Below, piece after piece: positions 33,385 to 41,284 of a DNA stretch of 64,000 nt. This DNA is from Bog-473 sp963809715 (GTDB lineage Bacteria; Actinomycetota; Acidimicrobiia; Acidimicrobiales; RAAP-2), in contig CAWEKO010000008.1 of assembly GCA_963809715.1 (NCBI GenBank), positions 248,001 through 312,000 of the forward strand, in the 5' to 3' direction. The position numbers and the translations under genes were made by a program. Below the pieces are notes generated by a model. The model saw nothing but the letters and a program-made list of their open reading frames with translations, was not told the DNA's origin and made no database searches. Positions within the stretch are counted from its first letter, which is position 1, and each line of letters starts with the position of its first letter.

Positions 33385-34382
33385 GCGGAATTCCTCTCAC
33401 TCTGGTCGGCGGAACTGGTACGGAAGCGACGCCGGTAGGCGTCTGGCGCCACGGCGAGGTGGCGTTGGAAGACACGGCGCAGCGATTCGGCGCTGCCGAG
33501 GCCACAGCGGGCGGCCACGACGTCGAGGGTGTCGGTGGTGGTTTCGAGCTCGCGCCGGGCCGCCTCGAGTCGGGTGCGCTCGACGAAGCGACTCGGCGTC
33601 TCTCCCACTTCGGCCGTGAAGACCCGGGTGAAGTGGCGGACGCTCATGGCGGCGGCCGCAGCCAGGGTCGAGACCCGGTGGTCACCACCGGGCGCCGATT
33701 CGACGAGGGTCTGAACGGCTCGCACGGTCGAGTGTTCGGCCCGAGGCACCCAGACCGGCGACGCGAACTGCGACTGACCCCCCGGGCGGTGCAAGAACAT
33801 GACCAGCCAACGGGCCACGGTCTGGGCCACTTCGACCCCGAGGTCGTCCTGGACGAGAGCAAGGGACAGGTCGATACCCGCCGTCACCCCTGCACTGGAC
33901 CAGTACTTGCCGTCGCGGATGTAAATGGGATCGGCATCGACCGTGAGCTCGGGATAGGTGTCCGCCAGCTGCTGGGCCCTGGCCCAGTGGGTCGTGACCC
34001 GGCGGCCGTCGAAGAATCCGGCGGCGGCGCCGACGAAGGCACCGGAACAGACGGTGGCCACCCGGCGACAGCGGGGCGCCACGGCCTGGAGCCATTCGAC
34101 GAGTTCTCGGTCGGCCGCGGCCGTCGCGGCCCCGTGGCCACCGGCGATGACGAGTGTGTCGATGCGCTCTTCGGGGTCGGGGAGCGGCACCGTTCCCAGC
34201 AGCAGGCCGCTCTCTGCCCGGAGCGCGGTGCCGGTCCGCGAGGCCAGGGTGACCCGATAACGCAGCGCGTGGCCGGAGGCGGCCGCCACCCGCCTGGCAC
34301 CGCAGAAGACCTCATGGGGACCCACGGCGTCGATCGGCTGAAGGCCCTCGAAGCCGACGATCACGACGTGGCACTCGCGCAT
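33381..34382 (-). CDS. GlxA-type AraC regulator with DJ-1 domain
   Basis: A 333-residue fusion of a DJ-1/PfpI domain (about 1-190; HVVIVGFEGLQPIDAVGPHEV, VATVCSGAFVGAAAGFFDGR) and an AraC helix-turn-helix (about 225-320; MSVRHFTRVFTAEVGETPSR, LDVVAARCGLGSAESLRRVF). Such proteins sense small amines or thiol-reactive compounds through the DJ-1 part and activate nearby genes. ATG 34382 is chosen; GTG 34391 is an alternative. It is the first gene of a two-gene operon with the DJ-1 protein. Confidence 0.9.
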   Translation of the reverse strand: MRECHVVIVGFEGLQPIDAVGPHEVFCGARRVAAASGHALRYRVTLASRTGTALRAESGLLLGTVPLPDPEERIDTLVIAGGHGAATAAADRELVEWLQAVAPRCRRVATVCSGAFVGAAAGFFDGRRVTTHWARAQQLADTYPELTVDADPIYIRDGKYWSSAGVTAGIDLSLALVQDDLGVEVAQTVARWLVMFLHRPGGQSQFASPVWVPRAEHSTVRAVQTLVESAPGGDHRVSTLAAAAAMSVRHFTRVFTAEVGETPSRFVERTRLEAARRELETTTDTLDVVAARCGLGSAESLRRVFQRHLAVAPDAYRRRFRTSSADQSERNSA

Positions 34383-34482
34383 GGAGACCACTCTGGACGC
34401 CGGCCACTATGGCGTCAATGACATGGTTCCCACAGATTCGGCCATATAGACAGACGCGGACCGCCCACGGGCCGCGGTCCGG

Positions 34483-34872
34483 TCAGTCGCGACGGGATCG
34501 GCGGGTGCCCCGGGCCCGGACCCAAGCCAGCAGGTCGCCGCCCTCGGCACGGCGCACGGTACCGGTGAAGATGTCCTCGCGCTCGGTCGAAGCCTCTCGC
34601 GCCACCTCGGCGTAGAGCTCGTCGCCGATCGACGCCGGGTGCAGGTACTCGACCAGGACCGAACTGATGATCCCGGAGTGCTCGGCGTCGTTGGCCGCCG
34701 CCGCGACCGCGGCCCCGGCGACGGCGTAGAACACGGCCCCGTGCACCGTGCCGTGCGGGTTGGCGTGCTGCTCGGTCGTGGTCAGCGCCGCCACGGTCTG
34801 ACCTGACCCCCGGCGTGTCACCTCAATGCCCAGGAGCGCTGCGAACTCGTCCTTCTTCGGGCCTGTCACCAC
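34483..34872 (-). CDS. Hotdog-fold thioesterase, PaaI-like
   Basis: A 129-residue protein. HANPHGTVHGAVFYAVAGAAV is the PaaI/YbgC-type hotdog helix with the conserved HG...HG pattern, and SSVLVEYLHPASIGDELYAEV is the central strand. It should hydrolyse acyl- or aryl-CoA thioesters in the cytoplasm. It is 14 bases upstream in order from the FrhB-like gene's stop but on the same strand; cotranscription is uncertain. Confidence 0.85.
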   Translation of the reverse strand: MVTGPKKDEFAALLGIEVTRRGSGQTVAALTTTEQHANPHGTVHGAVFYAVAGAAVAAAANDAEHSGIISSVLVEYLHPASIGDELYAEVAREASTEREDIFTGTVRRAEGGDLLAWVRARGTRRSRRD

Positions 34873-34886
34873 GTTCCCCGGTCTGG

Positions 34887-36011
34887 TCAGGTCGCTGCAG
34901 GGAGCCGACCCGGCATGGGGACGGCGGTGGCGGGCCAGCGCTTCCGGCTGACCCGGCTCAGCCGGTTCAGGAGCTCGACCGCGCCGGGATCGTCCTCGAT
35001 CGGGCGCACCTCGACGACACCTGCCGCCTCCATGTCGTTGAAGAGCGCTTCACCCTTCTCGGTCCGCAGCAGGGTGAGGGTCCAGTCGCCGAATGCGCCG
35101 ATGCCACCGGTGGAGATGTCGGCGTGCTCCGCGGCGAAGTCCGGGCAGGCCTTGCAGCCCTCACGGGTCCAGGCATGCGCCTCTTTCAGCGGGATCTCGT
35201 GGTAGCTGCCGTCGCGCATCCACACCTGGAAGACGCCCTTGATGTTCATCTTGACGATGTCCGCCCGCTGCAGGCCGTACTTGGCCTCGAAGAGCTCGGG
35301 GAAGATGGCGTCGTCGAAGGTCTTCGAACAGAGCAGGCCGATGGACAGGGAGAGGCGGCGGGCGACCTTCCCGGCCTTCCGGGCCTGCATGACCCCGGGC
35401 GCAGAGGCCTGGCAGCCCATACCGACCAGGGCGATGCGCTCGGCCCCGCCCTCGAGGGCCTCGGCGTAGGCCATCGGGTTGGCCGAGTAGGTGTAGCGGG
35501 ATCCGCCCGTGGCCAGCACGTCCTCTTTGGAGCGGGCCACCCTGGGCACCGCCTTCCAGGTCGAGCCGTCCCCCTCGAGGCCCGAGACCAGGGCGGCGTC
35601 GATGACGTCGTGCTCGAAGGCCCAGATGAGGAGCGCGGACACCAGGCCCCCGTCCTGCCCGGCGGCCGCCACGTCCGGGTCAGCGGCCCGGGCGAGCACC
35701 GTGCGCCGGGAGATGCCGGCGACCTCGTCGTCGGTGCGCGGGCGGCCGAAGAGGTGATTCTCGATGTCGGGTTCCCAGGTGCGGAAGCGAGGGCAGGCCC
35801 GGGTGCACAGAGTGCAGCCCTTTTCGCCGTGGGTGCAGTTGGCCGGCCCGCCGTCAGTGTCGACGTGGAACGGCCTGTACACGCCGTCCGAGTCGTTGTA
35901 GCCGAGCACGTCGTAGGGGCAGGCGATTACGCAGGCGGAGCAACCGGTGCAGAGGCCGGACGTGACGACTTCGGTGAACAGCTCGGCCCATTGGGGCTTC
36001 TCGGGTGGCAC
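34887..36011 (-). CDS. FrhB-like coenzyme F420 hydrogenase/dehydrogenase beta-type protein
   Basis: A protein of about 374 residues from GTG 36011. The N-terminal iron-sulfur segment has CTGCSACVIACPYDVLG and CTHGEKGCTLCTRACPRF, enough for two [4Fe-4S] clusters. The FrhB domain follows (AAGQDGGLVSALLIWAF, VGMGCQASAPGVMQ, LGLLCSKTFDD-like and CKACPDFAAEHADISTGGIG). FrhB-family proteins move electrons between F420 or another carrier and an iron-sulfur centre. The partner is not evident. An F420-type PPOX gene at 63 kb supports F420 use in this organism. Confidence 0.85.
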   Translation of the reverse strand: MPPEKPQWAELFTEVVTSGLCTGCSACVIACPYDVLGYNDSDGVYRPFHVDTDGGPANCTHGEKGCTLCTRACPRFRTWEPDIENHLFGRPRTDDEVAGISRRTVLARAADPDVAAAGQDGGLVSALLIWAFEHDVIDAALVSGLEGDGSTWKAVPRVARSKEDVLATGGSRYTYSANPMAYAEALEGGAERIALVGMGCQASAPGVMQARKAGKVARRLSLSIGLLCSKTFDDAIFPELFEAKYGLQRADIVKMNIKGVFQVWMRDGSYHEIPLKEAHAWTREGCKACPDFAAEHADISTGGIGAFGDWTLTLLRTEKGEALFNDMEAAGVVEVRPIEDDPGAVELLNRLSRVSRKRWPATAVPMPGRLPAAT

Positions 36012-36065
36012 GTCGCCACCATATTCGGCCCGGGCGGGTCCGAAATGTTCCGGTACCGTGCGCCC

Positions 36066-36860
36066 GTGCCCGAGATCCTCGAAGTCGAGCGCTACCGGGT
36101 CTTCGCCGAGAAGGCCCTCGAGCGCCCTATCGCCAAGGTCTGGATGGTGGATGCGCGCTACGGGCGGGGCGGCACGACGCCCCAACGCCTGCGTGCCGCC
36201 CTGGTCGGGCGCTCCTTCACGGAGGCGCGGCGCCGGGGCAAGCTGATGCTGCTCGACACCGACGGTCCCACCCTCGGCGTCCGCTTCGGCATGACCGGGG
36301 GCCTGGCTCTGGACGGGCAGGAGGCACTCGATCGCCTCCTCTACGGACCCGGGGTGTTCGGAGACCAGTGGGTGAGGGCCCGTATCTTCTTCGAGGACGG
36401 GGGCGCCCTTCTCCTCCACGACCCGCGTCGCTTCGGTTCGCTCGAACTGTCACCCGACGAGAGCCGGCTGGGCCCCGATGCGCTGACCGTGACCCGGGCC
36501 GAGCTGGCCACCGCCCTTCGGGTACCGCCCACACGGGCCACTGCGGCCGCACCGCTGAAAGCGCGCCTCATGGACCAGGAGCGTCTGGCCGGCCTGGGCA
36601 ACCTCCTGGTCGACGAGATCCTCTGGCGGGCCGGCCTCGACCCGGGACGCCGCACCGCCCTCGACGACGAGGAGCTCGCGCATCTGCACAAGACCCTGCG
36701 CGCCACGCTGCGTCAGTTGAGCCGCCGGGGTGGGTCGCACATGGGCCAACTTCAGGAGGAACGCCACAGGGACGGGCGTTGCCCACGCGACGGCACAGAG
36801 CTCTCTGTGGCCACCGTGGGAGGCCGCACCACCTACTGGTGTCCGTTCCACCAGCACTGA
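36066..36860 (+). CDS. Fpg/Nei family DNA glycosylase
   Basis: A 264-residue protein from GTG 36066, placing Pro2-Glu3 at the N-terminus (PEILEVERYR), the Schiff-base nucleophile and catalytic Glu of Fpg/Nei enzymes. GKLMLLDTDGPTLGVRFGMTGGL is the catalytic Lys loop. LARLMDQERLAGLGNLLVDEILWRAGLDP-like sequence is the H2TH region. The C-terminal finger reads CPRDGTEL...TTYWCPFH, so two of the four usual Cys ligands are Asp and His. Zinc binding may be altered or lost, as in zincless homologues. It excises oxidised bases. Confidence 0.9.
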   Translation: MPEILEVERYRVFAEKALERPIAKVWMVDARYGRGGTTPQRLRAALVGRSFTEARRRGKLMLLDTDGPTLGVRFGMTGGLALDGQEALDRLLYGPGVFGDQWVRARIFFEDGGALLLHDPRRFGSLELSPDESRLGPDALTVTRAELATALRVPPTRATAAAPLKARLMDQERLAGLGNLLVDEILWRAGLDPGRRTALDDEELAHLHKTLRATLRQLSRRGGSHMGQLQEERHRDGRCPRDGTELSVATVGGRTTYWCPFHQH

Positions 36861-36871
36861 GCGCCGGGGTG

Positions 36872-36886
36872 CTCCGCTCAGCGGAG
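36872..36886. terminator. Short hairpin between convergent genes
   Basis: CTCCGC-TCA-GCGGAG at 36872-36886 is a 6-bp perfect stem with a 3-base loop, placed in the 28 bases between the Fpg/Nei stop and the leftward ABC permease stop. Confidence 0.5.
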
Positions 36887-36888
36887 GA

Positions 36889-37953
36889 TCATCGGATCCG
36901 GTGGCGGATCCACCAGGCGCAGCCGCCGGCCAAGAGGGCGGCCAGGACCACGAACAGCGCCGTCTCCATCGTCTGAAAGGTCCAGAAGCGGTTGGCCGGC
37001 TGGTAGGTGACGAGCACGTGGTAGTGCGCAGACAGGCGGTCGATGCACTGATTGAAGGCATGCTGCGCCTGCGCGGAGGCGCTCTCGACTGCGTGGCGCC
37101 CGCCGGAAGATCCGCTCCCCGCCGGCTGGCCCAAGTTGGGGCACGCCGTCTTGATGAAGGCATCCGTATTCGCCGGACCTGCCGCGTCGGCGACGGTGGT
37201 GCTCGTGACCAGGGCGTTGGGCAGGTTGGGTGCGTTGACCACCAACGACAGGGGCGACCCCGGTGCCGCCGCCTCGAATCCGACCCCCGCCTGGTTGAGT
37301 GGAATCGATGCGGTGACCGGGTTCATGAAATGCGGCCGGATCCATTCGGCGACGGCGACACGGACCGCGATGAACCCGACCAAGGTCAGCACCATGGCCG
37401 GCAGCGTGCGGCGCACGAGCAGGCCGAGGGCGGCCGCCAACGCGAATGCGAACAGGGCGTACCCGGCGGGGACGAAGCCGTGCAACCCGAAGCTGGCCGG
37501 GCTGAAGCGGTTTTGATTCACCTTGTCGAGCGGGCCGAACCACCAGGTGGACATCAGACTCAAGCCACCCGCGACCACGACGGAGGACAGACCGACCAGG
37601 CCCAACTTCACCACGAGCCAGCGCACCCGGGTGACGCTCTGGGTCCAGGCCAAACGGAAGGTGCCGGTCTCGATCTCGCGGGCGATGAGTGGCGCCCCCC
37701 AGAACATGCCCAGCAGGGCGGGCACGAGCAACACCAGGGTGTTCAGCGCGATCTGCAGACCGGCGAAGGTGCTGGTGACGTGGTAGGTGCAGGAGGGGCC
37801 CTGCCCACCCGCTGCCCGGCACGCTGCCAGCTCCGTGTCGTAGAGGTGCACGAGGTGCGGGCCGGTCAGGGCGAGCACCACGGCGACGATGACGAGGCCG
37901 GCCGCACCGACCAGGGCTTGGGGCCGGAATTGGCGCCAGGAGAAGACGATCAT
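36889..37953 (-). CDS. ABC transporter permease, ABC-2 type
   Basis: A 354-residue membrane protein with about six spans (for example VGAAGLVIVAVVLALTGPHLV, LNTLVLLVPALLGMFWGAPL, ALFAFALAAALGLLVRR, and a final ALFVVLAALLAGGCAWWI). The APLIAREIETGTFRLAWTQS segment is typical of the coupling region in ABC-2 permeases. A large external loop with two cysteines lies at about 205-320. It overlaps the ATPase gene by four bases. Substrate unknown; the GntR-ATPase-permease layout resembles ytr-type operons induced by envelope-active peptides. Confidence 0.85.
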   Translation of the reverse strand: MIVFSWRQFRPQALVGAAGLVIVAVVLALTGPHLVHLYDTELAACRAAGGQGPSCTYHVTSTFAGLQIALNTLVLLVPALLGMFWGAPLIAREIETGTFRLAWTQSVTRVRWLVVKLGLVGLSSVVVAGGLSLMSTWWFGPLDKVNQNRFSPASFGLHGFVPAGYALFAFALAAALGLLVRRTLPAMVLTLVGFIAVRVAVAEWIRPHFMNPVTASIPLNQAGVGFEAAAPGSPLSLVVNAPNLPNALVTSTTVADAAGPANTDAFIKTACPNLGQPAGSGSSGGRHAVESASAQAQHAFNQCIDRLSAHYHVLVTYQPANRFWTFQTMETALFVVLAALLAGGCAWWIRHRIR

Positions 37954-38876
37954 CGGGCCACGTCCAGCGTGGTCACCGTCGCGCCCGACCCACCGCGCTG
38001 CCGTGTCCGGGTGCCGTTGCGGGCTTGACCCATGTACGCCAGAACGACGTCCTCGAGGTTGAGGTTCTCGACGGTCCAGGAGGGGTCGAGCACCGGCCCG
38101 TCGCAGCGGGCGAGCAACGTGCTCTGGCGATCCGTGTGACTCTCCTCAATGACGTGGATGCTGGCCGGGAGCTTCGTCGTGTCGTGCCGTGGGCCCGTCA
38201 GCCGGTGGTGCGTCGACAGGAGATCGTCGACCTCGTCCGCCACCTGGACCCGCGACGACACGAGCACGACGAGGTAGTCACACACGCGCTCGAGGTCGGC
38301 TACCAAGTGCGAGGAGAGGAGCACGCTCATGCCGTGCTCCGCGACCACCTCCATGAGGCTCTGGAGGAACTCGCGACGGGCCAGCGGGTCGAGGCTGGCC
38401 ACCGGTTCGTCGAGGACGAGGAACGCGGGTCGCTTGGCCACCGCCAAGGTGAGCGCAAGTTGTGCGCGCTGGCCCCCCGAGAGGGTGCCGGCCCGCTGCC
38501 GCGGGTCCAGCTCCAACTCGTCGATGCGCCGGCGGGCCATGGACTCGTCCCAGCCCGGGTTCATGTGGACGCCCATGGAGAGGTGGTCTTCCACTCTGAG
38601 CCGGGCGTAGGTCGGGGTGTCCTGGGCCACGAAGCCGACCCGGGCCAGCTTCGCCCCGTCGTCGGAGGGGTGTTGCCCCAACACCTCGATGCTGCCCGCA
38701 CTCGGCGCGAGCAGCCCGACCGCCAGGTGCAGCAGGGTGGTCTTGCCGGCGCCGTTGGGACCGACCAGTCCGACCACATGGCCGGCCGGGATGTCGAGAT
38801 CGCACTGGTCGAGCGCCCAGCGCCGGCCGTAGCGCTTGCCCAGGCGCTGCGCGGTCAGGACGGAAGGCGCGGTCAC
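37950..38876 (-). CDS. ABC transporter ATP-binding protein
   Basis: A 308-residue ATPase. Walker A is GLVGPNGAGKTTLLHLAVG (about 37-55), the Q-loop FVAQDTPTYA, the signature LSGGQRAQLALTLAVAK, Walker B FLVLDEPVASLDP and the H-loop LLSSHLVADLE. A C-terminal extension of about 80 residues follows. It overlaps both neighbours by four bases, giving a tight three-gene operon with the GntR regulator and the permease. Confidence 0.95.
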   Translation of the reverse strand: MTAPSVLTAQRLGKRYGRRWALDQCDLDIPAGHVVGLVGPNGAGKTTLLHLAVGLLAPSAGSIEVLGQHPSDDGAKLARVGFVAQDTPTYARLRVEDHLSMGVHMNPGWDESMARRRIDELELDPRQRAGTLSGGQRAQLALTLAVAKRPAFLVLDEPVASLDPLARREFLQSLMEVVAEHGMSVLLSSHLVADLERVCDYLVVLVSSRVQVADEVDDLLSTHHRLTGPRHDTTKLPASIHVIEESHTDRQSTLLARCDGPVLDPSWTVENLNLEDVVLAYMGQARNGTRTRQRGGSGATVTTLDVAR

Positions 38877-39286
38877 GCTATGTCCTCCTGAGCCTCGGAC
38901 CGAAAGGAATCGAGGAAGAGCGCTTCGATGCTCTCGTCGTCGAGTCCGGCCCGGCGCGCCTTGGCGATCCAGCTCTGGAGGGCGACGCGCAGTGGGCCGT
39001 GCGCGGCGATCGATTCTCCCCCCAGAGAGGAGGTGATGAAGGTCCCCACACCGGGCCGCGCGCCGGCCAGGCCCTCGTGTTCGAGCTCCCGGTAGGCCTT
39101 GAGCACGGTGTTGGGGTTGATGGCCAGCTGCGCCACCACCTCCTTGACCGTGGGCAGCTGGTCGCCCTTGCGGAGAAGGCCGAGGCGCAGCGCCTGGCGG
39201 ACCTGCTGGACGATCTGGAGATATGGCGACACGCCGGAGCGGCTGTCCAGGTGGAACTCGATCACGCGGGAGATAACCTCATTCAT
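38873..39286 (-). CDS. GntR-family regulator, YtrA type
   Basis: A 137-residue protein with a winged helix (SPYLQIVQQVRQALRLGLLR, LPTVKEVVAQLAINPNTVLKAYRELEHEGL, PGVGTFITSS) and a short helical C-terminus for dimerisation, the YtrA layout. It is the first gene of the ABC operon and presumably its repressor. The start ATG 39286 sits directly at direct repeats TCTAGGTG/TCTAGGTA with no Shine-Dalgarno, fitting a leaderless mRNA. Confidence 0.9.
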   Translation of the reverse strand: MNEVISRVIEFHLDSRSGVSPYLQIVQQVRQALRLGLLRKGDQLPTVKEVVAQLAINPNTVLKAYRELEHEGLAGARPGVGTFITSSLGGESIAAHGPLRVALQSWIAKARRAGLDDESIEALFLDSFRSEAQEDIA

Positions 39287-39312
39287 CTAGGTGTCTAGGT
39301 AAATATGTACCT
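39286..39312 (-). promoter_or_regulatory. Putative operator/promoter of the GntR-ABC operon
   Basis: Just upstream of the GntR start are direct repeats TCTAGGTG (39286-39293) and TCTAGGTA (39294-39301), followed by the inverted repeat GGTA-N6-TACC (39299-39312). The AT-rich centre (AAATAT) may be the -10 region. Binding by the encoded YtrA-type regulator is inferred. Confidence 0.45.
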
Positions 39313-39371
39313 CGCGGGAGCCGCATGTCAAGGGGGGTTCTGTGTGGCGTCGCCGGCCGGCGGCAGGTCGC

Positions 39372-39427
39372 GGGCACGGACAGACCACGCGGTCAGTCGG
39401 TGGGAAGTCGGTGGTCTGTCCGCGCCC
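39372..39427. terminator. Long inverted repeat, 17-bp stem
   Basis: GGGCACGGACAGACCAC (39372-39388) pairs with GTGGTCTGTCCGCGCCC (39411-39427) with a single A-C type mismatch and a 22-base loop. It begins 17 bases after the stop of the leftward GAP-family gene, so it can act as its terminator. There is no U-run. The stem is much longer than other hairpins in this window, so it could also be a dispersed repeat. Confidence 0.55.
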
Positions 39428-39443
39428 ACAGGGGCGCGGGAGC

Positions 39444-40121
39444 TCAGTGGGTGAGGTTGGGCAGGCCCTTGGCGATGAGATCGACGCCGAAGACCAGGAA
39501 CAGCACCGCCATGACGGCGGCGTTGTGCGCAGTGAGCCATGTCTTGGCCGACTCCAGCGACGCCTTGGCCTTGGCCCCGCCGAATATGGCGTAGGCCACG
39601 GGAACGGCGATGGACAGGCTGGCGATGACGACGAAGACCGCGGTGGCGACAATGGCGTCGGATGTGCTCAGACCCAACTGGGCCAGTCCGGTGGCCGAGC
39701 CCAAGGTGAGCAACAGGTTCTTCGGGTTGACTGCAGCCAGGACGACAGCGAGGCCGAATGCCTTGACCGGCGACATGCGGTCCACGGTTCCCATCCACTT
39801 CGGCATCTCGGGCTCGACCCCGGGAGCGGGTCGCTTGCGCCAGTTCCGGCGGGCCAGCATCAGCAGCCCGGCGCCCAGGACGATCTTGCCCCACGACACC
39901 GAGTCGCTCGCAGTCGTGCTCGTGGCCACGTTGCCGTCATGGGCCAGCACATAGACCACCGTGCTCACTGCCGCCAGGGACACGATCCATCCCGCCAGGA
40001 AGGCGGTGCCGTTCACCCGGGCTCGGGCCGAGAACAACATGAGGATGACGGCGATGATCGGAATTGGGCTGATGGCCACGCCGATCGCCCACGTGAGGAC
40101 TTCGCTGATTCCCTCTCCCAC
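39444..40121 (-). CDS. GAP family membrane protein (Sap/SfLAP-like)
   Basis: A 225-residue protein with six hydrophobic spans. AIGVAISPIPIIAVILMLFSARAR is the conserved N-terminal span, and AVVLAAVNPKNLLLTLGSATGLAQ the central motif of GAP (LysE-like) proteins. Mycobacterial relatives help export glycopeptidolipids. The role here is unknown. The six-span, two-halves layout fits a small transporter. Confidence 0.85.
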   Translation of the reverse strand: MGEGISEVLTWAIGVAISPIPIIAVILMLFSARARVNGTAFLAGWIVSLAAVSTVVYVLAHDGNVATSTTASDSVSWGKIVLGAGLLMLARRNWRKRPAPGVEPEMPKWMGTVDRMSPVKAFGLAVVLAAVNPKNLLLTLGSATGLAQLGLSTSDAIVATAVFVVIASLSIAVPVAYAIFGGAKAKASLESAKTWLTAHNAAVMAVLFLVFGVDLIAKGLPNLTH

Positions 40122-40133
40122 GACCCCATTGAG

Positions 40134-40607
40134 TCAGTTGTCGCGCCAGATCTGGTGGATCGGGTTCGTGTCGCCGTGCCCCGCCGTGCGGGTGAGCAGG
40201 CACGAGTCGACCAGCATCTCGAAGGCGATCTCGTCGCTCGAGGGCGCCGGAACGCCCAACGCGGCGCGCTCGAGCACGAAGGCATCGCTCAGTTCGGCAC
40301 GCCGGGCCGGGTCATCGACCACCCGGACCGAGCCCATGCAGGAGAAGGCGTCCTCGTCGTCGGGGCATGGGAACGAGTGCAGGGCGTAGCGCCCGTCACG
40401 CACCAGGTCGCGCTGTTTTGGTCCGGGGACGATGAACGCATACATCCCGCCGGCGGTCATGATCGGGCACATCGGGTGCACCCGAGGCCCACCGTCGGCC
40501 CGTGTCGTGGCCAGGAAGCCGAGCCCCACACCGAACTGGTAGAGCAGCGCGCGCCCGGCCTCCGCCAGGTCGGGGCGGAGGCCGGCGAACTCGGGCCAGG
40601 TCTTCAC
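40134..40607 (-). CDS. Pyridoxamine 5'-phosphate oxidase family (FMN-binding split barrel) protein
   Basis: A 157-residue protein. GLGFLATTRADGGPRVHPMCPIM is the first barrel strand pair with the flavin-phosphate region, and DLVRDGRYALHSFPCPDDEDAFSCMG the second. The His-rich end (HGDTNPIHQIWRDN) is conserved in a group of actinobacterial PPOX-like proteins. The cofactor could be FMN or F420. Its start is eight bases from the stop of the Bcp gene on the same strand, so they are likely cotranscribed. Confidence 0.8.
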   Translation of the reverse strand: MKTWPEFAGLRPDLAEAGRALLYQFGVGLGFLATTRADGGPRVHPMCPIMTAGGMYAFIVPGPKQRDLVRDGRYALHSFPCPDDEDAFSCMGSVRVVDDPARRAELSDAFVLERAALGVPAPSSDEIAFEMLVDSCLLTRTAGHGDTNPIHQIWRDN

Positions 40608-40614
40608 GAGCGCA

Positions 40615-41082
40615 CTAACCCGCGTCGACCTCCTCGAGCACCTTGGCTGCGTGCCCGTCGGCCCGCACGTTGTACCAAGCCTTCTGGACTTTGCCGTTCG
40701 GCCCGACCAGGAAGGTGGAGCGGATGGTGCCGACGGTCTTCTTGCCGTACATCGTCTTCTCGCCCCAGGCGCCGTACTTGTCCATGACCTTCTTGTCGGC
40801 GTCGGTCAACAGCGGGAACTTCAGCTTGTACTTGGTGCGGAACTTCACGTGCTTCTCCGCTTTGTCCGGCGAGATCCCCAGCACGGCCACTCCGGCCTTG
40901 TCGAAGGTCTTGAGGTTGTCGTTGAACTGGCACGCCTCTTTGGTGCAGCCGGGAGTGTCGTCGGCCGGGTAGAAGTACACGATCACCCGCTGACCCTTGA
41001 AGTCGGAGAGCTTGACCGGCTTCCCGTCCTGGTCGGGCAGGGTGAACGCTGGGGCGGTGGCGCCCGCCTCGAGTCTGGCCAT
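40615..41082 (-). CDS. bcp: Thioredoxin-dependent peroxiredoxin, Bcp type
   Basis: A 155-residue peroxiredoxin from ATG 41082 with GAGGAGA upstream. FTLPDQDGKPVKLSDFKGQ and VIVYFYPADDTPGCTKEACQF give the peroxidatic Cys (TPGCT, about Cys46) with the resolving-Cys position five residues on (KEAC, Cys51), as in atypical 2-Cys Bcp. LLTDADKKVMDKYGAWGEK and RSTFLVGPNGKV are family markers. It reduces hydroperoxides in the cytoplasm. Confidence 0.95.
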   Translation of the reverse strand: MARLEAGATAPAFTLPDQDGKPVKLSDFKGQRVIVYFYPADDTPGCTKEACQFNDNLKTFDKAGVAVLGISPDKAEKHVKFRTKYKLKFPLLTDADKKVMDKYGAWGEKTMYGKKTVGTIRSTFLVGPNGKVQKAWYNVRADGHAAKVLEEVDAG

Positions 41083-41181
41083 CCTCGTCTCCTCGTGTCG
41101 TGGTCCGTCAACGCGGGCGCGGGTCGATGCCCGCGACCGGCTCACTTTGGCACATGAGGCCAGACATCCGCCCTGGGCTGG

Positions 41182-41187
41182 TACAAT
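41182..41187 (+). promoter_or_regulatory. -10-like TACAAT before the helicase gene
   Basis: TACAAT lies about 98 bases upstream of ATG 41285 in an otherwise GC-rich region. No good -35 at normal spacing was found. The leader of about 90 bases would be unusual for this genome and could carry post-transcriptional control, as for other cold-type helicases. Confidence 0.35.
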
Positions 41188-41284
41188 TAACGGTGCGACC
41201 ACCGGTAGGGGCCGGTGAGTCGGGGCCGAACTCCACTGCTCTGGACGGCGCACGGTCCCGCCGCACAACAGAGAGAGTTGGTCC

